Assembly (NCBI GenBank): GCA_034008185.1
Contig: CM067086.1
Location: forward strand, 16,529,507-16,593,506
DNA length: 64,000 nucleotides
Direction: 5' to 3'
From: Gorsachius magnificus
Taxonomy: Eukaryota; Chordata; Aves; Pelecaniformes; Ardeidae
Shown here: piece by piece, positions 53,301-64,000 of the stretch
How the letters are laid out: each line of letters starts with the position of its first letter
How positions within the stretch are numbered: the first letter of the stretch is position 1
The notes under the pieces: model-generated
The model's database searches: none
The model's input: the letters and a program-made list of their open reading frames with translations, nothing else
What the model was told of the DNA's origin: nothing
Program-made: the position numbers and the translations under genes

Positions 53301-56300
53301 CTTTCTAACTGCGTGAGCCAAAAACAGACAACATGACACGTTTGAAAGATAGATCCACACAGATCTTTCTGAAGAATAAAAAAAATATTAATTCCAATGT
53401 ACTCTTATATTTCAAGCTCACCTTACAAAGAAGAGAGATGAATGACTACTTTAGAAAGGGTATTTGTAACATATTGGCTTATATTGATGAGACCATATGG
53501 AGAAATAAGAATTGTCAGACTATTTAAATAGTCATATAATTTGCCATAGTCGGTCACATTGTACTCTGTAGAGTGTTATGGCTAGGATTGGGTAAATGTA
53601 CAACAAGCAGAGTGTCAAATGTTTCCTATTTGATGAAAAGGGTAAGACCAAACTTGTTTCACCAGAACTGAGCTTAAGATGAAGGAAGGCAAGGATGTGA
53701 TTTGCCATTACCAATGCTTTCTGCTCTGCAGATAGGCAAGGCAGGGACTGTCGCTTGCCAGTGACAGTGACGTTGGGATTGCTGCTTTGGAGAGCCCAGC
53801 TGCCCTACCGTGCTACACCCAGGGGCTAAAGAGAGGCAAAAAATGGTGCAGAACACAGCTGCCTCAAAAAGCACAGCACGCTTGCAGGAAATCCAGTCCC
53901 TCGGTATTTCAGGAACCATCTCATAATCACTTTCAGAAATTAACTGATGTTCCCTCTACAGGCATGTTTGGGGCTTTTTCTGCCTGTTTCACCTGCAAAG
54001 CTTCTTCAGAATCAGATCTCATTAATGGCAGGCAGCTTGTTGATAATTCCTGACTTAACTACTGGCTAATCTATAGCTATTTATTGTCATCTATCTTGTT
54101 GCCCTCCCTCAAAGAAAGTAATCCTCTCTTCTTCTCACCCTTCCTTGTAAGTGAGCCTCTCCCTGCACCTAATGCGAGCAGTCCTTCTTCACATCTGTTA
54201 CAAATTTTTGGTTTTAACGTTTGACAAGAGCAAGAGACAGTGCAGGTCTTTTTTTTTACAAAGATCGGAGGAATCTGTTTCCTTGCTGTTACAGGAACTT
54301 GTGTCTCAACTTCTGGCACTAGAATCTGATTTTGAAGCTTTTTCATGCTGGGACTCTTCAAAAGGGTGTTCCTCAGCAGGGTAGGCATCTCACGCAGAAA
54401 TATTTTCATTGAGTTGCGAGGCTAAAACCTATGGGGCATGCCTCACCGAAACCACAGAACAAATAGGACCTAAGGAACATAGTCCCAGTACGTAAACACT
54501 AATGCATGGCTCTGCTTAAAGTATTTATACTCAAAGGTGCATAAACCCATGTTAAAATGTTTCAGAAGCGCCTAAGTTGCCAAATCTCACTGTCTTGCAG
54601 CCAGACTTAGATTCTTCCATCATTTATTTGCTATTGGTATTACCTGAAGTTCTAAATTTCACAAATTTACAAGCTGCCATGGAAATTCATTTTGTCATAG
54701 GCTGAAAATAAGGAGCAGTTGCATGTACTCGTAAACCCCTTTTATTGGCTTCCACACAAATTTAATTTCAGTCCTTCGCCTGAAATGTAAAATACAAGGA
54801 AGCACACTTCAAGAAAACTAAAACCCCATGTTTCTAAAATGTGCAAAGGCAAACAAATAAATGTGTTTCAAATTTCATTCTATGCTGTTCACTAAAATAC
54901 AGCTTGACAAATTGTATTATGAATTGAATTGCTTCTTCGATATTTTTGGCCAAAAATAATTTTAAATGTCAAATCAATCAGTTGTAATTCTTTGTTCTTT
55001 GAGCACAGAGAACACTTTTATCACCAAACTACCAAATATTTTCCCATGTGCATCATGCTTCCCATATGTGTAACTACAAAACAGATCAGAAGAAAACAGG
55101 AAAAGATAAAATCAGACAAATAAGACATATTTCTCCCTTCAAAAGATAATCCTAAATGCAGAATCTGGAATAATTAGCAGTCTTTTATACTCAGAATCAA
55201 TTTTAATATAAATGATATTGTTACCTGGGGCCCAAGCTGGCAAACATTAAAGAATATGAGGTTATTTTATGCATGTGAGTAATTCCTCTTGAGATATTTG
55301 CAAGATTAGAAAGCAGAGTAATGTGATAAAATAGTATGGAAGGAGATTGTATTACATCTGTACAGGCTGTACCGGCTAGGAACCACTAATGTAGTCTATT
55401 TAATATTAGTCAAACTCACAGGCTTCATAAAGATGACAAGATCGGGTCTTTTAACAAAACAAAATTAATCTATCCCTAGCACTATTAGGTTGGCACCTTT
55501 GACGAGGAAAGTCTAGCTAAAGACTCCATTTTGGGAAACCATCCCTATATATTCTTCAATATATAGCATGTAAGCTCTGAAAATCCTTACCGATGTGGAG
55601 AAAATACATTAAGGGTATATACTGCGCTGTACACACAAAGATGTAGCACCTACTTGTTAGCTGTTCGGAGTGGCCCGGCCCAGCCCTGCTGCTATTGCAA
55701 TGAACAGCAAAACTCCTGGGACCACAGGGACCAAACCCTGCCTATATCGTCATCGCAGCTATAAGATACCAGCGAGCCAGAGACTTAAGAGACAGCAGGG
55801 TTGCGTGCATCTGCATCAGCAAATGATCTGGCCCTACGCAAGTCTACAGGAAGATAATGTTAATTTTTTATTATTCAAACATTTTAAATGGAAATTCTAC
55901 ATATACACTTAAATGCTTTCCTCTGAGTTTTAAAAGTGCAATGATGCACAACAGAACAATTCCAGTGGTCATTAAACTTCAGTGATATTACTAAAAACAC
56001 AGTCAATGTCTTTGAAACTTACATTCCTTTCTCTACAAGAGAACCTCATTATGTGGAGATGGAGAATCTGTTGGGGACCCTAAATGGCGGATGCATTTTT
56101 GTAAGCATAAACAGTTCGACAGTCACTTCACTTTAACGTTACGTTAACTGTTTGTATCCGTCTTGTTACAATCAGACCTTTGACAAATGGTATTTACAAA
56201 TCATTTTTGGCCAAAAACACAGGAGAAAAAGAAGTCTCTTTACAAAGCCAGAAATATGTTACCCATCATACAGCCAAGTCCATCTGCTCCTCAGTCCTAA

Positions 56301-57935
56301 ATATCTATCTTAATTGTATTCAAATTTCCTCAGTTGCACTGGAGCAGAGCAAGAACCACCTTACTGAACTTGAATGGTCTTCTGGGGTTTAGTCCAACTC
56401 CCACTTAGGTCAATGGCATACATTTAATGACTTAAGCAGAGCTTAAACAGAACAATTTCAAATTTTAGAAGTCAAAACGGTGCTTTCTTGAGACTTTTCT
56501 GATCCCAGTGAGATTTCTTTCAAGATAGCTCATCTGAAGGTACACAGAGAAATGGTTCATTGCGGCCAAGGAAGGAAAACTCAAATGCAGCCTGAGACAG
56601 CAGAGAAAACAATGCAGGGAAAAAAGCCAAAAGGTGAAATTAAATTCCAGTCCAAACACTCACAAAGTCCTGAGCAGCGCAGATGCATATTCTGTACCGT
56701 GACCCTTGCTGATCATAACAGTTCATCTGCTCAGGATAGCTATTCTCAAAAGATGTGAAATAGCAAACTCTGTATTGCCCGATGAAGACATACACTGTAA
56801 GAGTTCATATAATTCTGATGAGCGTTGGTTCCTGCTCAATTGTTTTCTTCTGTAAAGAGGAAAAATCTCTCATAGGTACTGTAGAAAGAATATATTAAGT
56901 CTGGCTAACATAAAGTCTACTCTGTGTTATAAAACACTGAAATCATTACATATAGCCAGTGGTTGTCTAATATGCAGTAAAAATATTTTCCTACGATTAT
57001 TTTTGTAAGTGTGATTTTTTTATGTCTGTAGTAATCGAGATCTGGAAAGTTATCCTTAATTCTCTTTATGAAAGGCTTTGTGGATGTTTGTATTATATTT
57101 TAGGGGGAAACATTCTCTCCTTACAAATTACTCCCTTAGAGTGCAGCCTTAATTCAATAAAAGCTGATCTTTGGAATCGACTGCCAACTAATGCCTGTAT
57201 TTGTGCAGGACACGCACTGATTTTGCAACTTCCACCCTTTTGCTACTCAGAAAGCCCTGCCAAGTTGAAGTGGTAGGAAGAGCGTGCTGCAGAGGCAGAG
57301 TTTCTTCTTTTGACCACCCTTCCCAGAGGCTGAGGCCACACATTGCTTCCCATGATGAAAGCAGAGGGAGACTCCCCATGTTTGAATTCCTGTATCAAAA
57401 ACCTGTTCTGCCAAATCTATTTTGGGTAGCTTCAGTTCAGCACTAGTTCTTTTTTTAAAGTAAACTCAAACCCTTAAGGGTTCAAATAACTTTTCATAAC
57501 ATAAAATGAGATTAATTTTTTTAACGTTGCCATCTGTTTGCCCACTGTCTTGTCTTGTAAGCTACTTTAAAAGGACATTCAGCAAAGCACTTGAAAGGCA
57601 GGCAAATGTTGCTAAGGCAATCTTATCTCTGCGACTGTATGGAAAGACACAACTTAGTATCAGTCTTTTCAAAAACATCCCTGTCCCATTCAAGGTGAAA
57701 TTAAACACCCTGTGTTTCTTTTGAAATTCACCAGTTAATACAATTTTATTCCTTGAATGATTTCAATTGTGTACCAAGGAAAATGTGCTTATAGGTGAGA
57801 ACTGTGACAGCTTATTGTATTATGACCACTTAAATTCTGTCAAATTAGTGTTTGAAAGAAGGTTGTTTATATAATGTTATATGTTATATATAATTCTAGA
57901 ATATATATACTACTACTGTTCTGTTTTGTAAACAG
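47351..57935. other. Intergenic DNA, no gene seen
   Basis: The region is mostly AT-rich. Positions 49646-49656 are a run of 11 G. Positions 49336-49355 hold a 10-bp direct duplication of GATGTCCTCA. Positions 52961-52998 hold a (TTTTA)n repeat. Positions 55545-55566 form a perfect 9-bp hairpin with a 4-base loop (CTATATATT...AATATATAG). Positions 57866-57911 are alternating AT. No supported gene was found. Confidence 0.6.
52961..52998. repeat. (TTTTA)n simple repeat
   Basis: About seven T4-5A units stand in tandem. Confidence 0.85.
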
Positions 57936-58022
57936 AAGTTTGCTGTCCTTCAAAACGTAATGGCGAAGGGGTGCCTGCGAAGCTGTACTACAGAGTGTAT
58001 GCTCACTGCATCGCACAGTAAG
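57936..58022 (+). other. Candidate 87-nt exon of unknown gene or transcript
   Basis: The segment follows a pyrimidine-rich acceptor (CTGTTCTGTTTTGTAAACAG, ending 57935) and ends CAGTAAG|GTGAGTC, a near-consensus donor after 58022. It is 87 nt, a multiple of three. It is open throughout in the frame starting at 57936 (29 codons, with an ATG GCG at 57960), and it carries five CpGs in otherwise AT-rich DNA. I do not recognise the peptide (it contains MAKGCLRSCTTEC). It could be a cassette exon, part of a non-coding RNA, or chance. No partner exons were identified. Confidence 0.3.
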
Positions 58023-61000
58023 GTGAGTCTGTCTCATTCGGTATGAGGCCTTTCAATAGATATTCTGCATTTTATTAAAAAGGAGCATTTGCAAGATCAA
58101 GTATTTTCCTCTGAAAAAAAAGCAGATGCATTTAATTATTTCTGAGTATTAACTGTAATTAGCCTTTAGATGCATCATTGACTTTTCAGTTTGACTTTGC
58201 TCCCTCTGTCAGCCTTGTCATCAGTAAACAGCATTTTCTTTTATAGAAAAGGCTGGGGAGGGGGGTGGGGGTGATAATGACAAGATGTCCGAAAAACTGA
58301 GTAACAGGCAGGGCTTTCTATAGGTCTGCTCTGTGCTCCCACATTCGCCAGGAGCGACTAGAGATATTCAGAGATAACTCAAATAGTAAAATTTTATGTG
58401 GAAAAAATAATTGGCATGGCAATTAGGTGGCACATACCAAACCGCTGGACTCTTTCTACATGTTAATCAACCAGTGTGTGAGAGATTATTCAAAAGGCAT
58501 ATTCTGTAACATGTAACAAATCAAAAATCTCTTCTGTCACATGAGGACAGAAACAATTGCTAGTATGCGCACAACCAAAAAGGTACCAAGTTCTTCAATA
58601 GGAATAAAAGCCTGGACTTTGACAGGGACAATAGTAATCAATCACAGTGTGTGGCAGACCATGAAACTCACTCTGGACTAGGCCAATGAATCAAAGTATT
58701 GCTGAAATTGCAAATACAAATGCAACTGTCCAAGATTTAAAGTGATTAAATTCAGCAGTATTAAAGTAATAAAATTCTAACAACATGGTAAGTCCTGAGG
58801 CAAAGGAATGTCTTAGTAACCTAAAAATTGAATTTGCACTTTTTTCTCTGCCCTGAATCATAAATAAAAGTCCTTCCATGGTTAATTTGGCCTTTCAGGT
58901 TTCCAAGGCAGACATTGTTCTTTCTGGACAGCAGCGATTCCTCTGCAATTTTTATAAGCATATATTGTGCCCTGATACCCATTTCTAGCCAAATTTTTTT
59001 TTTCTCCACATTGGTGTACTGTGTAACATGATTGCCATTTCCCCCTTAAAGGTAACTGGATGCATACATACCTTCTACAGCAATTAGCTAGGTAATTATT
59101 TAAGCAAAATTCCTTTCAGTTTGGACTTAACATTTGCTTAATAATGTTAAAAGCACTTTGATATCATTCTTGACCACATGCATGTGAATACATACATAAA
59201 TAAATGCTGCGGGTGTGTTACTTGTACTACCTGTGCATAAAAATAATGCACTAATCAGCACTGCTACACTTCTAAAGGTGCAATTGGGATGATGAAATTT
59301 TAGAAAACCACATTCCAAAGTTTTCTATAGCATCTAAAGAATCTTACAGTCCCTCCTTGTGACTAAATTCATGTCAGCTGGATGTGAAGGAGAATACTAC
59401 CTAGCTACATAGCCACTATAGACTGGTCCTATTAACACGAGAACACAGGGAATGTAATTTTCCAATAGAACTAAGACACAAGTTTATACACTGATAGAAT
59501 TGTACAGAGACAAAGCTAGCCACAATCCACATGCATTTTCTTATTCTTCTGATGGCTTTGTGGGCTTAGCATGTGGAAGAGGTTCAGGAGAATTACTGCT
59601 TGCACAGTTGAAACTGTCTCTTTCTCATGTGAAGCTTGAGCCCAAACCTTGCACCTGAGCATAAACCTGAAGAAAAGTGAACAACGTTTCCTGAGCCACT
59701 CCTCTTAGTGCATTTTGCTGAGCTAACCATAGAGTATATCCTGTCATATTTGCATTCCCTCCACCTGTATCTAATGTCTAGAATAAGAGAGCCCCATATT
59801 TGGCTGCCTGTTAAGACACTACCACAGAAATATTAAGACCTTACTAATTAATGTATAAGGAAAGCTCATCCTCTTACTCAGTTATGGATTAACTTCTTAC
59901 ATGCTAAGACCTCTCACCTAAATCAAACTGTCCTTTCATTTTAAGTTAGCTTACACTAGAGACTGAGTTCTATTTTCTGTCAGACTGGTAATGCAACTAT
60001 TTTCCAATAAAGACATAGGCTACATCACTTAATGACTGATAATCCTTCAACAGTAAATTTAGTGTGTCACTGCACACACAAAAACCTACAGGATGAGCTT
60101 GCTCCCAGAAGTCCTACTGACATATACTACAGCACACGGGACCGATACTTCATGTGGCATTAAAGCACAGCAGGTAACACAAGCTAATTTGTCAATGAAG
60201 ATATAAGTAAAGTAACTCTGGTGAAAATGTCACAAGCTTGAGTGACACAGACAAATGCATCTAAACTAATAATTTCATTACAGTTAGCAAAATATATCAA
60301 TTGCAGTTTAATGCTTAGATCTTTCACACTTCTCGGCCACTGCTGTGCAAATACATTTGCCTAGTGATTCAGGAGGAGCATCCCTCACTCTTTGGGAATC
60401 GCTTCTGGGACCTGTTTTCCTCCAAATGCTTACCAGGATGGGGATTTCCTGGCTAGGATGGCACAAACAGTTTGTCATGTCAATACTGAATCTGTCAGTC
60501 TCCACCTATGCTTTGAATTTTTCTTGAGAAAAATATTGCATGCTATAGGCTCGGCAGTTCATTCCCTTCTTTTGGGGTGGGATTAGACTTCTGACTTACA
60601 CAGTGGCTGTTTCTTTAATTCAAATATATTTTCGTATTTTTGAAGACAAAAAATGCACTGAAACACCTCTGCCATAGCAATGCCTAGCTTTGTAACTTAA
60701 GACACCACTGCAAAAATCTGGCAGTCGTGCAGAAATACAATACACTTAAATGCAGTACCTCAGAAAGGAAAAAGCAAATGGGTATTCTATATAATCTGTA
60801 GCCTTATTTTCCTTCCCTTTGTTCTGTTCCTGCATTGGCACTCCACTTCTTCCACTGGATTATCAAGCCTGTCATTCTTTGGTTCTCATGGAGGACACGG
60901 AAAAGTTGTACATGCCAACTTACAGCTTTTTTATTAAAATGGACAGCAATGTCAATTTTATACCAAAGTTTTCTTTCTCTCAGATATTTTTTAGTTGGTT

Positions 61001-62359
61001 GAGTTCCATAGGTGTTACAAAAAAGCAAACACCAAACAGAATAAGCGGTCACTTCAACTGCTTCTTTTCCATTCTGTTGTAAGATTATAACCCCAGTAGT
61101 TTTTCTGCTATCCACAAAACCTCTGGTGTAAAAAGACCTCACTTTCCCAAGTAAAAGATAATCAGAGAAAGTAAGTTCCCTTTTGGAAACAAAGAACAAA
61201 TGAAAACAAATAACTATCACATTATCAACATTCTTCACACATCACAAATTAGAAAGCCAAACTTTGTTGTTGGGTTGGGTTTTTTTCTGCAGATATAAAT
61301 CAGTGCAAATTCCTGGAGCAATATGGCTGGACAGTGCTATGAAGTAGACAGTGGAAGCACTACATAGAATTTGCTTTTCAGTTTTTCTCATTCTCATAAC
61401 ATCTTCGTCCGGTTCACTGGTTCTACAGGGAAAGTTAAAGCAGCTGCTTTAACTTCTGAATCTTTAGTCTTTACTGAGGTCAGAATAATGCTACTTTAAA
61501 GGTATGTTTAAACATGTATTCTTATCACACGTCTTTTGAAAAAGTCTTAAGATTTATGAAATATTGCTGAACACTCATTTTTCTCAATAGGCTCATCTGT
61601 CCAAAGTCAGAGCAGGCTATTTAGAATTTCTATCACTTGTAAGAGAATGGTGGTTCCTGCGCCGCTGTGATACAAACATCTGGATTTTATTCCAGAAACA
61701 TTCTACGGTTCCAGCTGCTAAAACACTCTTTCTCCCTGGAAACTAGTCTGTGAGAATTTAATTTTCTTTGCCTGCAGAATTCCATTCATATGACCTTTTC
61801 ATTGCAACGTACATGCAGCATCCTTCAAACTGAGAGGAACTGGCATTAAAATAAATCGGAGAAGGGAGGGAGTACATCACTGTCACATTAGCAGCACTTT
61901 GAGACCTGTTGAGAACTATTCTCTTTCAAAGCAAAAACTACAGAATGCAGACATAATCAAAGCTGAGTGCGGAGAGTTAGACCCTTAGAATAAATGAAGA
62001 ATATAGAAAGACATGTCCTGAAGTAGTCGCCTGTTCTTTTCCAGAAAAAGTCTCACACAGTATGTCACCCTTGCACGTACTTTGATTTAATACAGAAGGT
62101 AAATGCAACGTATTAGTCCCATATATTAAATTTATGCCAAACAAGAAACAGAAAGCATACACTTCACACTTCCCACAGGCAGAACAATATTTATGTATTT
62201 TTTTTTTTTTTCCATCTGCAGGGGTGCTCAGGGTGCACAGAAAGATATGCACTCCCTGTGTGGTGTCTTTAGCGTGTAAAAAGTCTTCAGTAACGTCAAG
62301 GGGTGGGGAAAAGGAAAAAAAAAAAAAAGGAGAGGGCGTTTTCTAGTGAGCTCGCCCTA
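58023..62359. other. Intergenic DNA upstream of LIN7C, no gene seen
   Basis: This is AT-rich, non-repetitive DNA with no coding potential that I support. The first 230 bases (to about 58250) have the look of a conserved non-coding element: TTAATTATT, TAATTAG and ATGCAT motifs with few CpGs. I cannot test conservation from one sequence. Confidence 0.6.
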
Positions 62360-62920
62360 ATTCTGGCTGGCAGCTGGTAAACGCGCGGCCCGGAGGCACC
62401 ACGTCCCACTTCGCTGACGGGCGGGCGGGCAGCTGCCAGGCTCTGCTGGGACCCGCTGCGGGTCTGCGCTGTCCGTGCCCCCTGCGCACCCGAGGCGAAC
62501 GGGGAAGCCGCGAGCTGCTACCGTGACCCTGACTGCGGCCGCGGCCAGGGCCGCCATGTCAACTCCTGTCAGCGCCAGCCCCGCCTCCACTCCCCCGCCG
62601 CCCCGCTTCCGGCAGCGCTGCGTCACTTCCCGTGCGGGCCGCGGCGAGGAGAAGATGGCGGCGCTGGGCGAGCCGGTACGGCTGGAGCGAGGTGAGCGCG
62701 GCTCCGGCCGAGGACGGGCGCTCCTGACCGCTTCTGCCGCGGGCTAGCCGGGGTGGTGGAGCTGCTGGTCCACCCGCGGCCCTGGGCCTGGCCCCGGGAC
62801 GCGTTGCCGGGGGCCTGGCTCGAGCCCCTGGGACGTTCTTCCCCGTCCGTCGCCTCCCTCCCCGGCCCGAGGCCTCAGGGGGCAAGCGGAGAGCAGCGGG
62901 CGGTCGCTGCTGTGAAAATG
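62360..62920. promoter_or_regulatory. LIN7C: CpG island promoter of LIN7C, possibly bidirectional
   Basis: The sequence changes abruptly from AT-rich to GC/CpG-rich at about 62360. It holds an ETS site CCGCTTCCGG (62603-62612), an ATF/CRE-like TGCGTCAC (62619-62626), and a YY1-type AAGATGGCGGC (62652-62662) that overlaps the start codon. This is typical of a TATA-less housekeeping promoter. In human DNA the non-coding BDNF antisense RNA starts from the same island in the opposite direction. Whether that transcript exists here cannot be seen. Confidence 0.85.
62655..62691 (+). CDS. LIN7C: LIN7C (Veli-3/MALS-3) first coding exon, partial
   Basis: ATG at 62655 opens 12 codons, MAALGEPVRLER, plus the first base of a 13th, ending at the donor GAG|GTGAGC... 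read as CGAG|GTGAGC (GT at 62692). This matches the N-terminus of LIN7C exactly and ends in phase 1 within the codon for the next residue (Asp in the family). LIN7C is a small scaffold with an L27 domain, which binds CASK/MPP proteins, and a PDZ domain. It helps place receptors and channels at epithelial junctions and synapses. Both domains are encoded by later exons outside the window. LIN7A and LIN7B have different N-termini, and the place next to BDNF fits LIN7C. The preceding GAAG and the YY1-type context support this start. Confidence 0.95.
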
Positions 62921-64000
62921 GTTCCCTTGGCTCCTGGTTCTTTCCGTGCGTTGGTGGGAGTTGCTTCTGCGGCTTTTCTTTATGCAGCCCCCGAGGGCTC
63001 TTCTCGCGCTTCGGTTTGTGGCTGGGTTTCCACGGAGGCACCGGCCCCAGGCACCGCAGTGTCCGCTGTGCCTTCGCCAGGGTCAGCTCTTGACTCAGCC
63101 TGCTAACGCCTTGTGTCTGTTGTTCCTGGGGAAACTCGCTCTTGAACGCGATTGAAGTTCAATCTGTTAGGCGGTGTGTTAGCACTAAAAACTTCTCTTT
63201 ATAAAGACAACCGATGCAGGCAGGAGTGCCTCCACACTTGTTCGTGGTTCTGCTGAACTCTGTTACCCTCTCACACTTACGTTTTCATCCTGATTTTCCG
63301 TTTCATAGTCTTAATTTGTATTTTTAATACTGTGCAGTGCGTAACTAGAATTAGTGGGGAAACAGACAAAATACAAAACCTAGTTGTGTATTTTTTTCTG
63401 TGGCACGTTTGTGTCTTTTATCCAGGGCTTTTAAGAAACAGTGATAAACTTCCTTAAGGGTGATTCTTCAGAACTGTGCGAGGTCTGCAGTAGCTCAGTA
63501 ACACATGCGTGTATAACAATATATCTGATTGGTTTATTAGTGTGTATTTAGGAGAACAGGGGTGGGAAAGTGGAATTTAAAGGGGAAAAGAATAGTGAGA
63601 ATGAGAAATCCTGTTACTCAAAAGGGAAGCAATTAAGAGGAGTGTGAGTGATTGGGTTAACTGTTTGCCCACTGCCATTCCCATATATACCCACCCTGTT
63701 GCATTTGGTCCTGTCGTGTGTTACCTACCACAGAATTCAGTTTTTCTATTTGCCCAACCCTCCTTCCCATTCCATGAGTGAAGCTCTTGTAACGTGTGAG
63801 AGAAGGCCTGTAAATAGTGACTTATGTAAGAACTTTGCTTCCTGCTCCACAGCTCATCAACCCTCCTTACTCCAAAGCTTATTAATTAGGGCAGCTGCTT
63901 TGGCAGTGGATTAGTTGCTCTTGGTAGGTCTGCTGAGTTAAACCTCAGGCGGCATCCTCCTCCACCTCATTACCCTGCCGCTATGCTCTATCCATGAAAA
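62692..64000 (+). other. LIN7C: LIN7C intron 1 (5' part)
   Basis: The first 230 bases are still CpG-island DNA, then composition becomes ordinary. Open frames here, such as those at 62753-63155, run without domains through the island's edge and are not accepted as genes. No further LIN7C exon was found before the window end. Confidence 0.85.

Overview
The window is vertebrate nuclear DNA, most likely from a bird. It carries the 3' two thirds of the brain-derived neurotrophic factor gene (BDNF, + strand) and the first exon of LIN7C (+ strand). BDNF followed by LIN7C in the same direction matches the order I know from other amniotes. The bird assignment rests on the BDNF protein, which reads as the avian form (246 codons before the stop), and on several CR1 LINE 3' ends carrying the ATTCTATGA-type terminal repeat. 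I cannot name the species.

Layout. Positions 1-5929 are non-coding DNA upstream of BDNF promoter IV, with a (TTG)n microsatellite and several CpG-bearing blocks. I could not recognise BDNF exons I-III there. A very GC-rich CpG island covers about 5930-7960. It contains the homologue of BDNF 5' exon IV (about 6040-6300), recognised by a stretch nearly identical to mammalian exon IV that includes a 20-codon upstream ORF. It also contains a probable second 5' exon (exon V/VI-like) ending at a GT donor after 7162. An intron of about 18.4 kb follows (7163-25600), with one CR1 relic and no genes that I can see. The coding exon (exon IX) starts at 25601. It holds the complete BDNF preproprotein (25622-26362) and a long 3'UTR that ends with the conserved AU-rich tail at about 29612, or at an AATAAA at 29726.

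From about 29750 to 62350 is intergenic DNA of about 33 kb, with three clear or probable CR1 relics, simple repeats and GC-rich patches. An isolated 87-nt segment at 57936-58022 looks like a splice-bounded exon of no gene I know. The window ends with a second CpG island (about 62360-62920) that is the promoter and first exon of LIN7C. Its start codon is at 62655 and its splice donor follows 62691. The rest of LIN7C lies beyond the window.

How the parts work together. Alternative 5' exons of BDNF, each with its own promoter, splice onto the one coding exon, so every transcript makes the same neurotrophin precursor. The choice of 5' exon and of polyadenylation site controls when and where the mRNA is made and translated. 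LIN7C is a separate housekeeping-type gene encoding a PDZ scaffold. Most long open frames in the window are chance frames in GC-rich or low-complexity DNA and are not listed.
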